Source of the DNA: an uncultured Lachnospiraceae bacterium
Lineage (GTDB): Bacteria; Bacillota; Clostridia; Lachnospirales; Anaerotignaceae
Assembly: GCA_944383855.1 (NCBI GenBank)
Contig: CALWRB010000049.1
Coordinates: forward strand, 1 to 59,616
Direction: 5' to 3'
Length of the DNA: 59,616 nucleotides
Positions 16,384 to 25,752 of the stretch are shown here, piece by piece. The position numbers and the translations under genes were made by a program. Within the stretch, counting starts at the first letter, position 1, and each line of letters starts with the position of its first letter. Below the pieces are notes generated by a model that made no database searches, had not been told where the DNA came from, and saw nothing but the letters and a program-made list of their open reading frames with translations.

Positions 16384-17988
16384 ATGAAAGCATATCGAAA
16401 GAAAGTAATGACAGCAACGCTTGCCTGCTGCCTGTTTTTGGGAGTTTTCCCGCTGAAGGCATATGCATATTCTGTTCCGGAAACGGTTCGCGTTGGTCTG
16501 GAATCTGTATACAAAAATGTGACGTCTTTTACAGTGAAAGAGGATTCCTTGCGGATCGGCAGACAAAGCGGAGAGCGTTTTGTAGAAGATGGTATAGTGG
16601 AAAGTGACGATTCTTTTACATTACAGCTGATGAGTGGTTCTTATGTGCGTATCTCGGAAAATTTTTCCGATTATGAAGAAGCAGCGGATTTGGCTGACAG
16701 CCTGCAAAATACAGGACTTAGCGCTTATGCCGCATATCTGGAAGGCGACTGGAGCGTAATTGTGACCGATGCATCTCGTTCGGAGGTGGAACGGGTTTGC
16801 CCTTACAGCACGGAAAGCATCTCTTTTGAAGGTACTGCCGTGAAGGGAAGGGAAATTCTTTTATTGGCGGCAGAAAGCACACAGTTTGCTGCCGAAGATG
16901 ATATTCTTTCCATTGGCAGTAAAGAATATCGCGGCAGGCTGGAGGCAGCCATCAACGGCAGCACAATGACGGCGGTCAATGTGATCGCATTGGAGGAGTA
17001 TTTATATGGTGTACTTCCCGCGGAAATGCCGTCTTATTATGAAGAAGAAGCGCTGAAGGCACAGGCGGTTGCGGCAAGAACGTACGCGATGACAAAACTC
17101 GGTGCGCATACCGGAAGCGGTTATCAGCTTTGTGATACAACAGCGTGCCAGGTTTATAACGGCTACAGCGGGGAAGCGGCTGCGACGAATCGTGCAGTAG
17201 ACCGTACAGCAGGAGAAGTCGTTTGCTATAACGGCACTCCGATCGAGGCTGTATTTTCTTCTTCCATGGGCGGTTATACAGAAAACAGCGAGAATGTTTG
17301 GTATTCCACGGTGCCGTATTTGCAGGCAGTTCCGGAAATGGGGGAATATGGCAGTACTGCATGGGAAAGAACATATACATTGGATGATATTGATGCTTTG
17401 TTAGAAAGCAAAGGAGAAAATATCGGCAGAGCGGAAGATATTGTCATTACAAAGATTTCCAGCGGCGGCAGAGTGCAGGAGTTAAAGATCATCGGTTCCA
17501 AAGGCGAAGTGACGCTGACAAAGGAAAGCATACGGACTTATTTTTCCGCGATCGACAGCAGTTTGCCCAGTAAAATGTTTACCATTAACGGAAAAGGCGG
17601 AGAGATCGGCGTATTTTCCGATGCAGGCGGTTACCAAAATGCGGCTTCTTCCAACTCACTGGTGTCCGCAATGGTAAAGCAGGGGATCGTAGCAAAGACG
17701 ATGGGAACATTATCCGCCTTAAACGGAAAAACTTTGCAGGTGCAAGGTTTGGAAAGTACACAGAGTACGACCGGAAGCGGAAGCATTTCGGTAGATCGTG
17801 ACGGATATGAAGAACAGACCGTTTACATCAGCACGGTAAACAGCGACGGAACATTTGTATTTGAGGGCTATGGCAGCGGACACGGCGTCGGTTTAAGTCA
17901 AAAAGGCGCGCAGTATATGGCGCAGCAGGGATATAACTATCAGGATATTTTGTTGTACTATTATACAGATGTAACGATTGAAGGATAG
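16384..17988 (+). CDS. SpoIID/LytB domain protein, probable peptidoglycan lytic transglycosylase
   Basis: 534 residues. A signal peptide (residues 1-29, KKVMTATLACCLFLGVFPL core) is followed by a SPOR-like segment (about 75-145; FTLQLMSGSYVRISENFSDY then ADLADSLQNTGLSAYAA) and the SpoIID/LytB domain (about 190-534) with EEYLYGVLPAEMPSYYEEEA, AVAARTYAM and the late GYGSGHGVGLSQKGAQYMA motif. SpoIID family members cleave denuded glycan strands in the forespore septum; this copy is longer than SpoIID, so it may act in vegetative wall remodelling instead. A 90-residue protein follows 11 bp later. Confidence 0.88.
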   Translation: MKAYRKKVMTATLACCLFLGVFPLKAYAYSVPETVRVGLESVYKNVTSFTVKEDSLRIGRQSGERFVEDGIVESDDSFTLQLMSGSYVRISENFSDYEEAADLADSLQNTGLSAYAAYLEGDWSVIVTDASRSEVERVCPYSTESISFEGTAVKGREILLLAAESTQFAAEDDILSIGSKEYRGRLEAAINGSTMTAVNVIALEEYLYGVLPAEMPSYYEEEALKAQAVAARTYAMTKLGAHTGSGYQLCDTTACQVYNGYSGEAAATNRAVDRTAGEVVCYNGTPIEAVFSSSMGGYTENSENVWYSTVPYLQAVPEMGEYGSTAWERTYTLDDIDALLESKGENIGRAEDIVITKISSGGRVQELKIIGSKGEVTLTKESIRTYFSAIDSSLPSKMFTINGKGGEIGVFSDAGGYQNAASSNSLVSAMVKQGIVAKTMGTLSALNGKTLQVQGLESTQSTTGSGSISVDRDGYEEQTVYISTVNSDGTFVFEGYGSGHGVGLSQKGAQYMAQQGYNYQDILLYYYTDVTIEG

Positions 17989-17999
17989 GGGGAGAGAAA

Positions 18000-18272
18000 A
18001 TGTTTGTGGAAAAATTGAAAGAAGATCAGATCAGGCAGATCATTTCTTTGATATCCGATGATGACGCTCCCGAGAGTGTGGAGATCCATAAACGGGACAC
18101 CGGAGTGGAAGTGACGATCATTTCAATGGGAATGGAAGAAAATTATGTTCTGCATGATTATTTTGTGGAAACATTCGACTATGCCGCAAACGGCTGTGAA
18201 TATATCTATAGAAAACAGATGCTGGAGTTTTTCGGTCCTCCCTATGCGGAAAGATTTTTGCTGATGACTTGA
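18000..18272 (+). CDS. Small protein of unknown function (90 aa)
   Basis: Not recognised. 90 residues, soluble, acidic, with an alternating pattern of beta strands (ESVEIHKRDTGVEVTIISMG) and aromatic residues in the second half (YVLHDYFVETFDYAANGCEY). Strong ribosome site GGGGGAG just upstream and tight spacing to the SpoIID-like gene support that it is expressed with it. No signal peptide. The gap 18273-18564 that follows holds a promoter but no other gene. Confidence 0.7.
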   Translation: MFVEKLKEDQIRQIISLISDDDAPESVEIHKRDTGVEVTIISMGMEENYVLHDYFVETFDYAANGCEYIYRKQMLEFFGPPYAERFLLMT

Positions 18273-18481
18273 TAGAGGCATACAACATACGACCAAAAAA
18301 GTGGGTTTTCCTGGTTTGATAAACTGTGGATACCTGCTTTTTTATTATTATTTTGGATAAAGGAAGAAATCTGAGAGATTGTTTTTGAAAAATATAGGAA
18401 CCAAAGACAAACTTTTTTTGTTTGCCAAAAGTCTAAAAAACGGAAAGCATTTCCAATTTCTTTAAAATTTTCCGAAAACGG

Positions 18482-18509
18482 TTGATTTATTTTTTTTCCA
18501 CTTTATAAT
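18482..18509 (+). promoter_or_regulatory. Promoter of the first MBOAT/SGNH pair
   Basis: TTGATT, 16 bp spacer, TATAAT. The short leader contains a small GTCGT-ttt-ACGAC hairpin (about 18523-18535). Confidence 0.65.
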
Positions 18510-18564
18510 AGAAACGATACTGTCGTTTTACGACGAAAAAACGAGGTAATGGGGATTTTGCGGT

Positions 18565-19980
18565 ATGGTATTTAGTAGTTTGAAATTTTTATTTGCATTT
18601 ATGCCGTTGTTTTTTGCGGTTTATTATATTGCGCCGAAAAGTTGGAGAAACACACTGCTGTTTTTAGGCAGTATCGTGTTTTATACCGCGGGCGAGGAAG
18701 GCTTTCGTTTCTATACATTATTATTGATCTTTTCGGTACTGATCAATTATACGATCGGCTTACATATGGCGGCAGAGAGAGGGAAAAAAAGAAAGTTTCT
18801 TTTGGCAGTGGGGCTGGTATATGATTTTGGTCTGCTGCTGTTTTTTAAATATACGGACTTTTTTCTGGAAAATATCGGACTGTTGGCGGATCTTATCGGA
18901 AAAGACATCACACTTTCTCCGCTGGGTCTGCTGCTGCCTTTGGGGATCAGTTTTTATACCTTCCAGATCACGTCATATTTGATTGATGTATATACGGAAA
19001 AAACAGAACCCGCAACATCTTTTGTTTCGCTGGGGGCTTATTTATGCATGTTTCCACAGTTGAGCGCAGGACCTATTGTGGAATATAAGGAAGTTTCCGC
19101 GCAGCTGAAAGAAAGGGAATACACCATAGAGCAGGTGGAAGACGGTTTTAAGACGTTTACGCTGGGGCTTGCTTCCAAAGTATTGCTTGCCAATGTGATC
19201 GGTATTTTGTGGAACGATATCCAGATGGTCGGATACGAGAGCATTACCACACAGATGGCATGGTTGGGCGCTTTTGCCTATAGCTTACAGATTTATTTCG
19301 ATTTTTGGGGATATTCCTTGATGGCGATCGGTCTTGGGAAAATGCTCGGGTTTACGATACCGCAAAATTTCAACCACCCGTACATCTCTCGCTCCATGAG
19401 CGAATTTTGGCGCAGATGGCATATCACACTGGGCAGATGGTTTCGTCAGTATGTCTATATTCCGCTGGGGGGCAGCCGCTGCGGCAAGCTGAAGCTGATC
19501 AGAAATTTATTTGTGGTTTGGTTTATCACAGGGTTTTGGCATGGTGCATCGTGGAATTTTGTAGTATGGGGATTGTCGTTTTTTGTTCTGATTTGTTTGG
19601 AAAGACTCTTTTTACATCATATTTTGGAAAAAAGCAGGATCCTGTCGCATGCGTATGTGATCCTTCTGCTGCCTTTGAGCTGGATTTTATTTGCGGTGAC
19701 GGATTTTTCGCAGATCGCCGTTTACTTTTCACGCCTGTTCCCGTTTTTTGGCGCGGATCAGCCGTTGTTTCTGCATCTGGAAGATTGGAAAAACGCGCTG
19801 GAAACTTATTGGCCGTTCTTGGCGGCAGGGGTATTGTTTGCAACGCCGCTTCCCATGAATTGGTATGAAAGGTATAAGAAACACCCCATTTGCATAATAC
19901 TATTAGTGGTTGTCTTCTGGGTATGCGTATATCGTTTGTTTACCGCTCAGAACAATCCGTTTTTGTACTTTAGATTTTAA
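18565..19980 (+). CDS. MBOAT family O-acyltransferase (DltB/AlgI/PatA type)
   Basis: 471 residues, about ten membrane helices. MBOAT hallmarks: YISRSMSEFWRRWHITLGRW, FRQYVYIPLGGSR and the catalytic His in GFWHGASWNFVVWG. Proteins of this group pass acetyl groups across the membrane to cell-wall or exopolysaccharide acceptors. An SGNH-fold partner follows 16 bp later, as in PatA/PatB and AlgI/AlgJ systems. It is not DltB, since no dlt genes are nearby. A second, paralogous MBOAT pair is at 38733-41382. Confidence 0.92.
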   Translation: MVFSSLKFLFAFMPLFFAVYYIAPKSWRNTLLFLGSIVFYTAGEEGFRFYTLLLIFSVLINYTIGLHMAAERGKKRKFLLAVGLVYDFGLLLFFKYTDFFLENIGLLADLIGKDITLSPLGLLLPLGISFYTFQITSYLIDVYTEKTEPATSFVSLGAYLCMFPQLSAGPIVEYKEVSAQLKEREYTIEQVEDGFKTFTLGLASKVLLANVIGILWNDIQMVGYESITTQMAWLGAFAYSLQIYFDFWGYSLMAIGLGKMLGFTIPQNFNHPYISRSMSEFWRRWHITLGRWFRQYVYIPLGGSRCGKLKLIRNLFVVWFITGFWHGASWNFVVWGLSFFVLICLERLFLHHILEKSRILSHAYVILLLPLSWILFAVTDFSQIAVYFSRLFPFFGADQPLFLHLEDWKNALETYWPFLAAGVLFATPLPMNWYERYKKHPICIILLVVVFWVCVYRLFTAQNNPFLYFRF

Positions 19981-19996
19981 TAGATCAGGTGATGCT

Positions 19997-20959
19997 ATGA
20001 CATGGATGGAAAAAATCAAAAAAATGCCGTATCTGTTGCTGATTTTATGCTCGGCGGTATTCATGATTCCGCTGTTTTGCTTTCGCACGGGTGTTTTTGT
20101 ACAGATGCCGTTCTTTTTGCAGACGCCGCCCGCTTTGCAAGCTGAATTTTATTGCGCTCAGCCGCAAAAGATACAGTCCGAGGCACCTGCGCATCCGGAA
20201 CAGCCGGAGTCGGTGGTTTCGTATGTACGGGTGGAAGAAAATTATTTTGACGACGCATTGTTTATTGGAGATTCCAGAACGGTAGGGCTGCGAGATTACA
20301 GCGGATTTCAAAATGCCACTTACTTTGCCGATACGGGATTGAATATTTGGGAAGTGTATGAAAAACAGATCAGTGTCGCGGGTTATGACAGCAAGATCGG
20401 TCTGGATCGATTGCTGAAAGACTATTCCTACGGCAAGATTTATATTATGCTTGGTATTAACGAACTGGGCAGAGGAACGGATCAAAGCTTTTTGGGGCAA
20501 TATCGCACTGTGATAGACTCTCTGCGTGCTGCACAGCCGCAGGCTACTATTTTTGTGCAGTCGATCCTGCACGTTTCCGCCGAAAAAGATGCGGCAGGCA
20601 CTTATATCAACAATGCAGCGATCAACAGCCGAAATGCTTATCTGAAGACGGTAGAAGACGGAAAACAGGTCTTTTATCTGGACTTGAATCCGATATTTGA
20701 CGATGTGCAGGGAAAATTGGACAGCCAATACACCAATGACGGTGTGCATTTGAAAGTTTCATCACAGGCATTGTGGAGAGAATTTTTACAGTCGCATGGC
20801 ATTCTGGCGCAGCCGCAGGAAGAAGAAAGCGCTGAACTGCAGCCAAAGGAAGCGGTTTTGGTCAAAGAGGAAGCGGAAGAACCTGTTTTTTCCGCTGCGT
20901 TGGAAAAACGTGTGCGGTATGTATTTGATAAAATAGAGCAGGAAACAAACAAAAAGTAA
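19997..20959 (+). CDS. Membrane-anchored SGNH/GDSL hydrolase, acyl-transfer partner of the MBOAT protein
   Basis: 320 residues from ATG 19997 (AGGTGATGCT upstream). One N-terminal membrane anchor (about 10-35), a Pro/Gln-rich linker, then an SGNH domain: block I FIGDSRTVGL with the nucleophile Ser, block III MLGINELGRG, block V YTNDGVHLK with catalytic Asp and His. Located outside the cell, it likely transfers acetyl groups delivered by the MBOAT protein to a polysaccharide. The C-terminus is Glu-rich. Terminator at 20966-20997. Confidence 0.85.
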   Translation: MTWMEKIKKMPYLLLILCSAVFMIPLFCFRTGVFVQMPFFLQTPPALQAEFYCAQPQKIQSEAPAHPEQPESVVSYVRVEENYFDDALFIGDSRTVGLRDYSGFQNATYFADTGLNIWEVYEKQISVAGYDSKIGLDRLLKDYSYGKIYIMLGINELGRGTDQSFLGQYRTVIDSLRAAQPQATIFVQSILHVSAEKDAAGTYINNAAINSRNAYLKTVEDGKQVFYLDLNPIFDDVQGKLDSQYTNDGVHLKVSSQALWREFLQSHGILAQPQEEESAELQPKEAVLVKEEAEEPVFSAALEKRVRYVFDKIEQETNKK

Positions 20960-20965
20960 TTTTTT

Positions 20966-20997
20966 CGCAGAAAGTTTTTTACTTTCTGCGTTTTTTT
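20966..20997 (+). terminator. Intrinsic terminator of the first MBOAT/SGNH pair
   Basis: CGCAGAAAG / CTTTCTGCG stem, then seven T. Confidence 0.85.
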
Positions 20998-21035
20998 GTA
21001 GAGAAAGATAAAAACAGCTTACTTTTTTGCTTTTC

Positions 21036-21064
21036 TTGCAAGAAAGACAAAACAATGGTATAGT
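21036..21064 (+). promoter_or_regulatory. Promoter of queA-rarA
   Basis: TTGCAA, 17 bp spacer, TATAGT. The -35 is part of a 14-bp palindrome TTTCTTGCAAGAAA. Confidence 0.65.
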
Positions 21065-21099
21065 GATAGGCAGAAGAAAGAGAAACGGAGTCAAGAAAC

Positions 21100-22131
21100 A
21101 TGAAAACCAGTGATTTTGCATTTGAACTGCCGCAAGAGTTGATCGCGCAGGAACCGCTGAAGGACCGGGCGTCTTCCCGGCTGTTGGTCACTCATGCAGA
21201 CGGCAGGAGAGAACATAAGCATTTTTATGAGATCAAAGAATATCTGCGACCGGGAGATTGTATGGTCATCAACGATACCCGTGTGCTGCCGGCGCGCCTG
21301 ATCGGCGAAAGAGAAGGTACGGGCGCAAGGGTGGAGATCCTGCTGTTAGTCAGAAAGGATCTGGATACTTGGGAGGTATTGGTTCGCCCGGGAAAAAAAG
21401 CGAAACCGAAAGATCGGATCGTTTTCGGCGGCGGAAAACTTGTTGCAGAGATTTTACGGGTGATCGAAGGGGGCAACCGCATTGTGCGCTTTCATTACGA
21501 CGGTGTGTTTGAAGCCGTTTTGGAAGAACTGGGCGAAATGCCGCTGCCGCCTTACATTACACATAAATTGGAAGACAAAGAGCGTTATCAGACAGTATAC
21601 GCCGCACACGACGGTTCTGCTGCGGCACCTACGGCAGGGCTGCATTTTACACCGCAGCTGTTAGAGGAGATCGAGCAGATGGGGATCAAGATCGCACATG
21701 TAACATTACATGTAGGGCTTGGCACTTTTCGCCCTGTGAAAGTGGAAAATGTTTTGGAGCATGAAATGCATTCCGAATACTATGTCATGGAAGAAAGTCA
21801 GGCGGAGATCATTAACACTGCGAAGCAAAACGGCGGGCGTATTTTTGCGGTTGGGACAACCAGTACGCGTACACTGGAGTCCGTCACGGACGAAAACGGA
21901 GTGGTCCACGCGCAAAGCGGCTGGACGAAAATATTTATTTATCCGGGTTACCGCTTCAAAGCGGTCGATTGTTTGATCACTAATTTCCATCTGCCGGAAT
22001 CGACTTTGATCATGTTGGTTTCCGCATTGATGGGAAAAGATTTGGTGCTTTCCGTATATGAGGAGGCAGTCAAAGAAAGGTATCGTTTCTTTTCTTTTGG
22101 CGATGCCTGCCTTTTCTTGACCAAAGAATGA
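21100..22131 (+). CDS. queA: S-adenosylmethionine:tRNA ribosyltransferase-isomerase
   Basis: 343 residues, complete. Family blocks seen: [20 protein letters not shown] at the start, [34 protein letters not shown] and the [12 protein letters not shown] region, with [17 protein letters not shown] near the C-terminus. QueA adds the epoxycyclopentane ring to preQ1-modified tRNA in queuosine synthesis. tgt is not in the window. The rarA start follows 14 bp after the stop. Confidence 0.96.
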   Translation: MKTSDFAFELPQELIAQEPLKDRASSRLLVTHADGRREHKHFYEIKEYLRPGDCMVINDTRVLPARLIGEREGTGARVEILLLVRKDLDTWEVLVRPGKKAKPKDRIVFGGGKLVAEILRVIEGGNRIVRFHYDGVFEAVLEELGEMPLPPYITHKLEDKERYQTVYAAHDGSAAAPTAGLHFTPQLLEEIEQMGIKIAHVTLHVGLGTFRPVKVENVLEHEMHSEYYVMEESQAEIINTAKQNGGRIFAVGTTSTRTLESVTDENGVVHAQSGWTKIFIYPGYRFKAVDCLITNFHLPESTLIMLVSALMGKDLVLSVYEEAVKERYRFFSFGDACLFLTKE

Positions 22132-22145
22132 AATCAGGTGAAAGT

Positions 22146-23483
22146 ATGGATTTGTTTGAGTACAACAGATTGCAAAACGCAGAAGCGGCAGCACCGCTTG
22201 CTGCCAGAATGCGCCCTTTGACGTTGGAAGATTTTGTAGGGCAAAGTCATATTGTGGGGAAGGATAAACTGCTTTACCGCGCCATTCAAAGCGATCGCCT
22301 CAGTTCCGTTATTTTTTACGGACCGCCGGGAACAGGAAAAACCACATTGGCAAAAATCATTGCCAATACCACAAAAAGCAGGTTCCGCCAATTAAATGCC
22401 ACAACGGCAGGAATCAAAGAAATCAAGGAGATCGTGCAGGAAGCAAAGGAATTTGCGGGAATGTACGGCAAAAAGACGATACTGTTTATCGACGAGATCC
22501 ACCGGTTCAATAAAACACAGCAGGACGCTTTGCTGCCGCATGTAGAAGACGGGACAGTCATTCTGGTCGGTGCGACAACGGAAAATCCGTATTTTGAAGT
22601 GAATCAGGCACTGGTTTCCCGTTCTGTTATTTTCCAACTGCGCCCTTTGACCTCGGAAGATATCGTAACGCTGCTGCATCGGGCATTGCAGGACGAAAAA
22701 AGAGGCATGGGCGCTTATAATGCGACGATCACAGATGACGCCGTTGCATTTTTGGCGGATACCGCAAACGGAGATGCCAGAACAGCGCTCAATGCATTAG
22801 AGCTTGCGGTGCTGACAACGCCGAAAGCTTCCGACGGGAAAATCCATATTACGCTTGCCGTTGCGGAAGAATGTATCCAAAAACGTTCGCTGCGTTATGA
22901 CAAAGATGGGGACAACCATTACGATACGATATCCGCATTTATCAAAAGCATGCGTGGTTCCGACCCGGACGCCGCATTATATTATCTTGCCAAAATGATT
23001 TATGCCGGAGAGGACCCGAAGTTTATCGCCAGAAGAATCGTCATTTGTGCGGCGGAAGATGTCGGAAATGCCGATCCGCACGCGCTGCAAGTGGCAATGG
23101 CGGCTGCCGATGCGCTGAACTTCATCGGTATGCCGGAAGGCAGGATACCGCTTGCACAGGCAGTGACATATATCGCCTGTGCGCCGAAAAGCAATGCGGC
23201 TTATCTCGGCATTGACCGTGCGCTGCATGATGTGCGTACAGTTCAGGTCAAGACGGTTCCGCCGCATCTGAAAGATGGGCATTACAGCGGTGCCGGAGAA
23301 CTTGGCAACGCAATCGGATATCGCTATGCACATGATTTCCCGGGACATTATGTGGAGCAGCAGTACCTGCCGGACGAGCTGGTGGGCAGGGTATATTATG
23401 AACTGACAGATCAGGGCGTGGAGCATCGCATGAAAGAGCATATGAAGCGTCTGAAAGGCGAAACAAATCACAAAAACAATTAA
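22146..23483 (+). CDS. rarA: Replication-associated recombination protein A (RarA/MgsA AAA+ ATPase)
   Basis: 445 residues from ATG 22146 (AGGTGAAAGT upstream). Clamp-loader-like AAA+ domain with Walker A GPPGTGKTTLAKII (from residue 59), Walker B FIDEIHRFNK, sensor 1 GATTENPYFEVN and the arginine finger region SRS; the C-terminal tetramerisation part follows (EDVGNADPHALQVAMAA). RarA acts at stalled replication forks. Ends at a strong bidirectional terminator. Confidence 0.95.
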   Translation: MDLFEYNRLQNAEAAAPLAARMRPLTLEDFVGQSHIVGKDKLLYRAIQSDRLSSVIFYGPPGTGKTTLAKIIANTTKSRFRQLNATTAGIKEIKEIVQEAKEFAGMYGKKTILFIDEIHRFNKTQQDALLPHVEDGTVILVGATTENPYFEVNQALVSRSVIFQLRPLTSEDIVTLLHRALQDEKRGMGAYNATITDDAVAFLADTANGDARTALNALELAVLTTPKASDGKIHITLAVAEECIQKRSLRYDKDGDNHYDTISAFIKSMRGSDPDAALYYLAKMIYAGEDPKFIARRIVICAAEDVGNADPHALQVAMAAADALNFIGMPEGRIPLAQAVTYIACAPKSNAAYLGIDRALHDVRTVQVKTVPPHLKDGHYSGAGELGNAIGYRYAHDFPGHYVEQQYLPDELVGRVYYELTDQGVEHRMKEHMKRLKGETNHKNN

Positions 23484-23484
23484 A

Positions 23485-23526
23485 AAACAGGCAGGAAAAA
23501 CCGATCATGGTTTCTCCTGCCTGTTT
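23485..23526. terminator. Bidirectional terminator between rarA and the anion permease
   Basis: AAACAGGCAGGA / TCCTGCCTGTTT 12-bp stem between converging genes. Confidence 0.75.
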
Positions 23527-23547
23527 GTGGTTTAAAATGCGAAAAAT

Positions 23548-24666
23548 TTATCCAAAAAAATGATAGACGCATAATAAAACAGCTAAAAAGCCAACATTAT
23601 AAGCAGTAAAGAGGGCAATGTATTTTTTCCCTGTGCCGGGGTATTCGTTGATGTAAAATTTGAAGGAGATCAGGCTTGCCAAAGAAGCCACCAGTGTGCC
23701 AAGACCACCCAGATTGGTACCGATGACAAGAAGATCGCCTCGTTCGGTAAAGCCGGAAAGCAAGATGGAAGCCGGCACGTTGCTGATGACCTGAGAGCAG
23801 AGGATCGCACAGATCAGCGCGTATTTTTCCATACAAAAAGCTAACAGATCATGCACAGCGTCGATTCTTGCGATGTTACCCGAAAAAATAAAGAAGCATA
23901 CAAACGTCAAAAGCAGGGAGTAGTCCACATGTTTCAACAGTTCCCGTCTGCGAAGCAACATGGCTGCCAATACCAAAACGAATGTGATGCCGTAGTGAAT
24001 GACATGCAAAACGCATAAAATACAGCAAAGAAACAGCACGGTAAACAATACCATATCTTTACGATGTGAAATCACTTCTTTTTGCGGAAAAGTGACGTGG
24101 ATCTTGGTTCGTTTGACCTGCGCGGTGCAGATCAAAAGCAAAAGAAGGCTGACCAGTGCAAACGGCATCAAAAGCTGTAAAAAAGCGCCCATGGACATCT
24201 CATATTTCGAAAACAGATATAAATTCTGCGGATTGCCGAAAGGTGTCACCATACTGCCGAGATTTGCGGCGATCGTCTGCAACACAACGACCAGCATGGA
24301 TAATTGCGTTTGCTGAATGATATGCAGTGTCAATAGCGCAAAAGGAACAAATGTGATGAGTGACACGTCATTTGTGATAAACATGGAAGTAAAAAAAGGA
24401 AGAAATACCAAGACGACAACAAATAATCGTAAGGAATGTTCGCCTTCCAGAAGTTTTTGTGCCAAGACCAGAAAGATATTGCAGCTTTTTAAGCCTTCCA
24501 CCAATGCCATGAAACAAAACAGCAGGCAAAGCACACGCAGGTCCACATAACCCCAATAAGCTTCATCGATTGGGATAATGCAGATAGAAATGACAGCGCA
24601 AAGTGCAGCAAGAAATAGCGTCAGTTCTTTTTTGATCTGTTGCAGAATTTTTGTAACCATAATCAC
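23548..24666 (-). CDS. SLC13/ArsB-type anion permease
   Basis: 372 residues, about ten membrane helices. Signatures of the ion-transporter superfamily are seen: FITNDVSLITFVPFALL, ANLGSMVTPFGNPQNLYLFS, and late VISNVPASILLSGF and GTNLGGLGTLVASLASLI. Members move dicarboxylates, citrate, sulfate or arsenite; the substrate here is not predictable. Start at GTG 24666 (AAGGAG 6 bases upstream); ATG 24660 is possible. It stands alone. Confidence 0.85.
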   Translation of the reverse strand: MIMVTKILQQIKKELTLFLAALCAVISICIIPIDEAYWGYVDLRVLCLLFCFMALVEGLKSCNIFLVLAQKLLEGEHSLRLFVVVLVFLPFFTSMFITNDVSLITFVPFALLTLHIIQQTQLSMLVVVLQTIAANLGSMVTPFGNPQNLYLFSKYEMSMGAFLQLLMPFALVSLLLLLICTAQVKRTKIHVTFPQKEVISHRKDMVLFTVLFLCCILCVLHVIHYGITFVLVLAAMLLRRRELLKHVDYSLLLTFVCFFIFSGNIARIDAVHDLLAFCMEKYALICAILCSQVISNVPASILLSGFTERGDLLVIGTNLGGLGTLVASLASLISFKFYINEYPGTGKKYIALFTAYNVGFLAVLLCVYHFFG

Positions 24667-24819
24667 TGTAAACTCCTTCTTTTTGTATTACAAAAATGAT
24701 TGGGTAGACCGGAATGCTCATGCCAAAACACAGTATATCACTTTTTGTTCGAATCTGCCTATGAAAAATTTGAAAAAATGATAAAAAACGTGTGATTTGA
24801 AGAAGTGTCAGCCGTAAAA

Positions 24820-24841
24820 TAAAAAAAGCCGCATCGGCGGC
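24820..24841 (-). terminator. Second terminator after the tRNA gene
   Basis: On the minus strand GCCGC-cgat-GCGGC followed by seven T. Confidence 0.65.
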
Positions 24842-24846
24842 AAAAA

Positions 24847-24889
24847 TAAAAATGCTGAGGGCAATGACTTCACAAAGTCCTCAGCATTT
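24847..24889 (-). terminator. First terminator after the tRNA gene
   Basis: AAATGCTGAGG / CCTCAGCATTT 11-bp stem with an inner GACTT/AAGTC helix; on the minus strand it is followed by TTTTTATTTTT. Starts only 7 bp after the tRNA. Confidence 0.75.
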
Positions 24890-24895
24890 CCCGAG

Positions 24896-24970
24896 TCGAG
24901 GTGACAAGATTCGAACTTGCGGCCTCTACATCCCTAATGTAGCGCTCTAACCAAACTGAGCCACACCTCG
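24896..24970 (-). tRNA. tRNA-Pro (anticodon AGG)
   Basis: Minus strand gives a complete cloverleaf: acceptor CGAGGTG/CACCTCG, D arm GCTC-loop-GAGC, anticodon arm CTACA-TTAGGGA-TGTAG with anticodon AGG, T arm GCAAG-TTCGAAT-CTTGT, discriminator A at 24896. C1-G72 and G37 fit proline. CCA is not encoded. The 5' flank CGAGT can pair with ACTCG at the 3' end, extending the helix in the precursor. Confidence 0.93.
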
Positions 24971-25120
24971 GCGACTCGTTTATAATACTATGAATCAAAT
25001 AAAATGTCAAGCAGAAAATTTTATTTTTTTTGTTTTTTTTCGCAGTGGTCGTTTCGCCCTTTACGAAAAAAAGGAAAACTGCTATAATTGCAGCAGTATT
25101 ATAGGAAGGAGGCGGATTTT

Positions 25121-25717
25121 GTGCAAGAATCATCCGATTTGCAAATGATACTGCAAAAGGCAAAAAACGGTGATATGCTTGCGTTTGAACAACTGGTATT
25201 ACGTCACGAAAAAATTGTATATCATGTTGCGCTCAGAATGATGTCCAATGCGGAAGATGCACAAGATCTGTCCCAAGAAATTTGGATCAAGATTTATCGC
25301 AGTTTGGACCGTTTTGACGGTATGAGTGCTTTTTCCACATGGATCTACCGCATTGCGGTCAATGCCTGCATCGATGAGATGCGAAAACGTAAGGGAAAGC
25401 AGAGCATATCGATGGAGGAAGCGGCGGAAAAAGACGACGGCATTGGGCTGCAGATCGCTGACGAAGGTGTGACACCGGAGGAGTCTTTTATGCAAAAAGA
25501 GGCTTATCAAGAGCTTTTGAGCGCAATGGAAAAGTTATCTCCGGAGCATAAAGCGGTTTTGATCTTACGAGATGTCAAAGGGCTTTCTTATGAAGAAATT
25601 GCCGAGATTATGAATTTGCAGGAAGGCACCGTAAAATCCAGATTATTTCGCGCAAGAGGAAATTTGAGGGAAGAAATTTTAAAAATTCGGGAACAAAATA
25701 AACGCTCGATACGTTAA
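25121..25717 (+). CDS. ECF-type RNA polymerase sigma factor
   Basis: 198 residues from GTG 25121, preceded by AGGAAGGAGG. Region 2 includes AFEQLVLRHEKIVYHVALRM and the DAQDLSQEIWIKIYRSLDRFDG motif, FSTWIYRIAVNACIDEMRKRK; region 4 has LSPEHKAVLILRDVKGLSYEE and MNLQEGTVKSRLFRARG. This is like SigW/SigV group factors for envelope stress. The next gene, 35 bp downstream, encodes its probable anti-sigma factor. Confidence 0.93.
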   Translation: MQESSDLQMILQKAKNGDMLAFEQLVLRHEKIVYHVALRMMSNAEDAQDLSQEIWIKIYRSLDRFDGMSAFSTWIYRIAVNACIDEMRKRKGKQSISMEEAAEKDDGIGLQIADEGVTPEESFMQKEAYQELLSAMEKLSPEHKAVLILRDVKGLSYEEIAEIMNLQEGTVKSRLFRARGNLREEILKIREQNKRSIR

Positions 25718-25752
25718 AAAAGTGAGAATGCAAAAGAAGGGAGGGTGATGAT

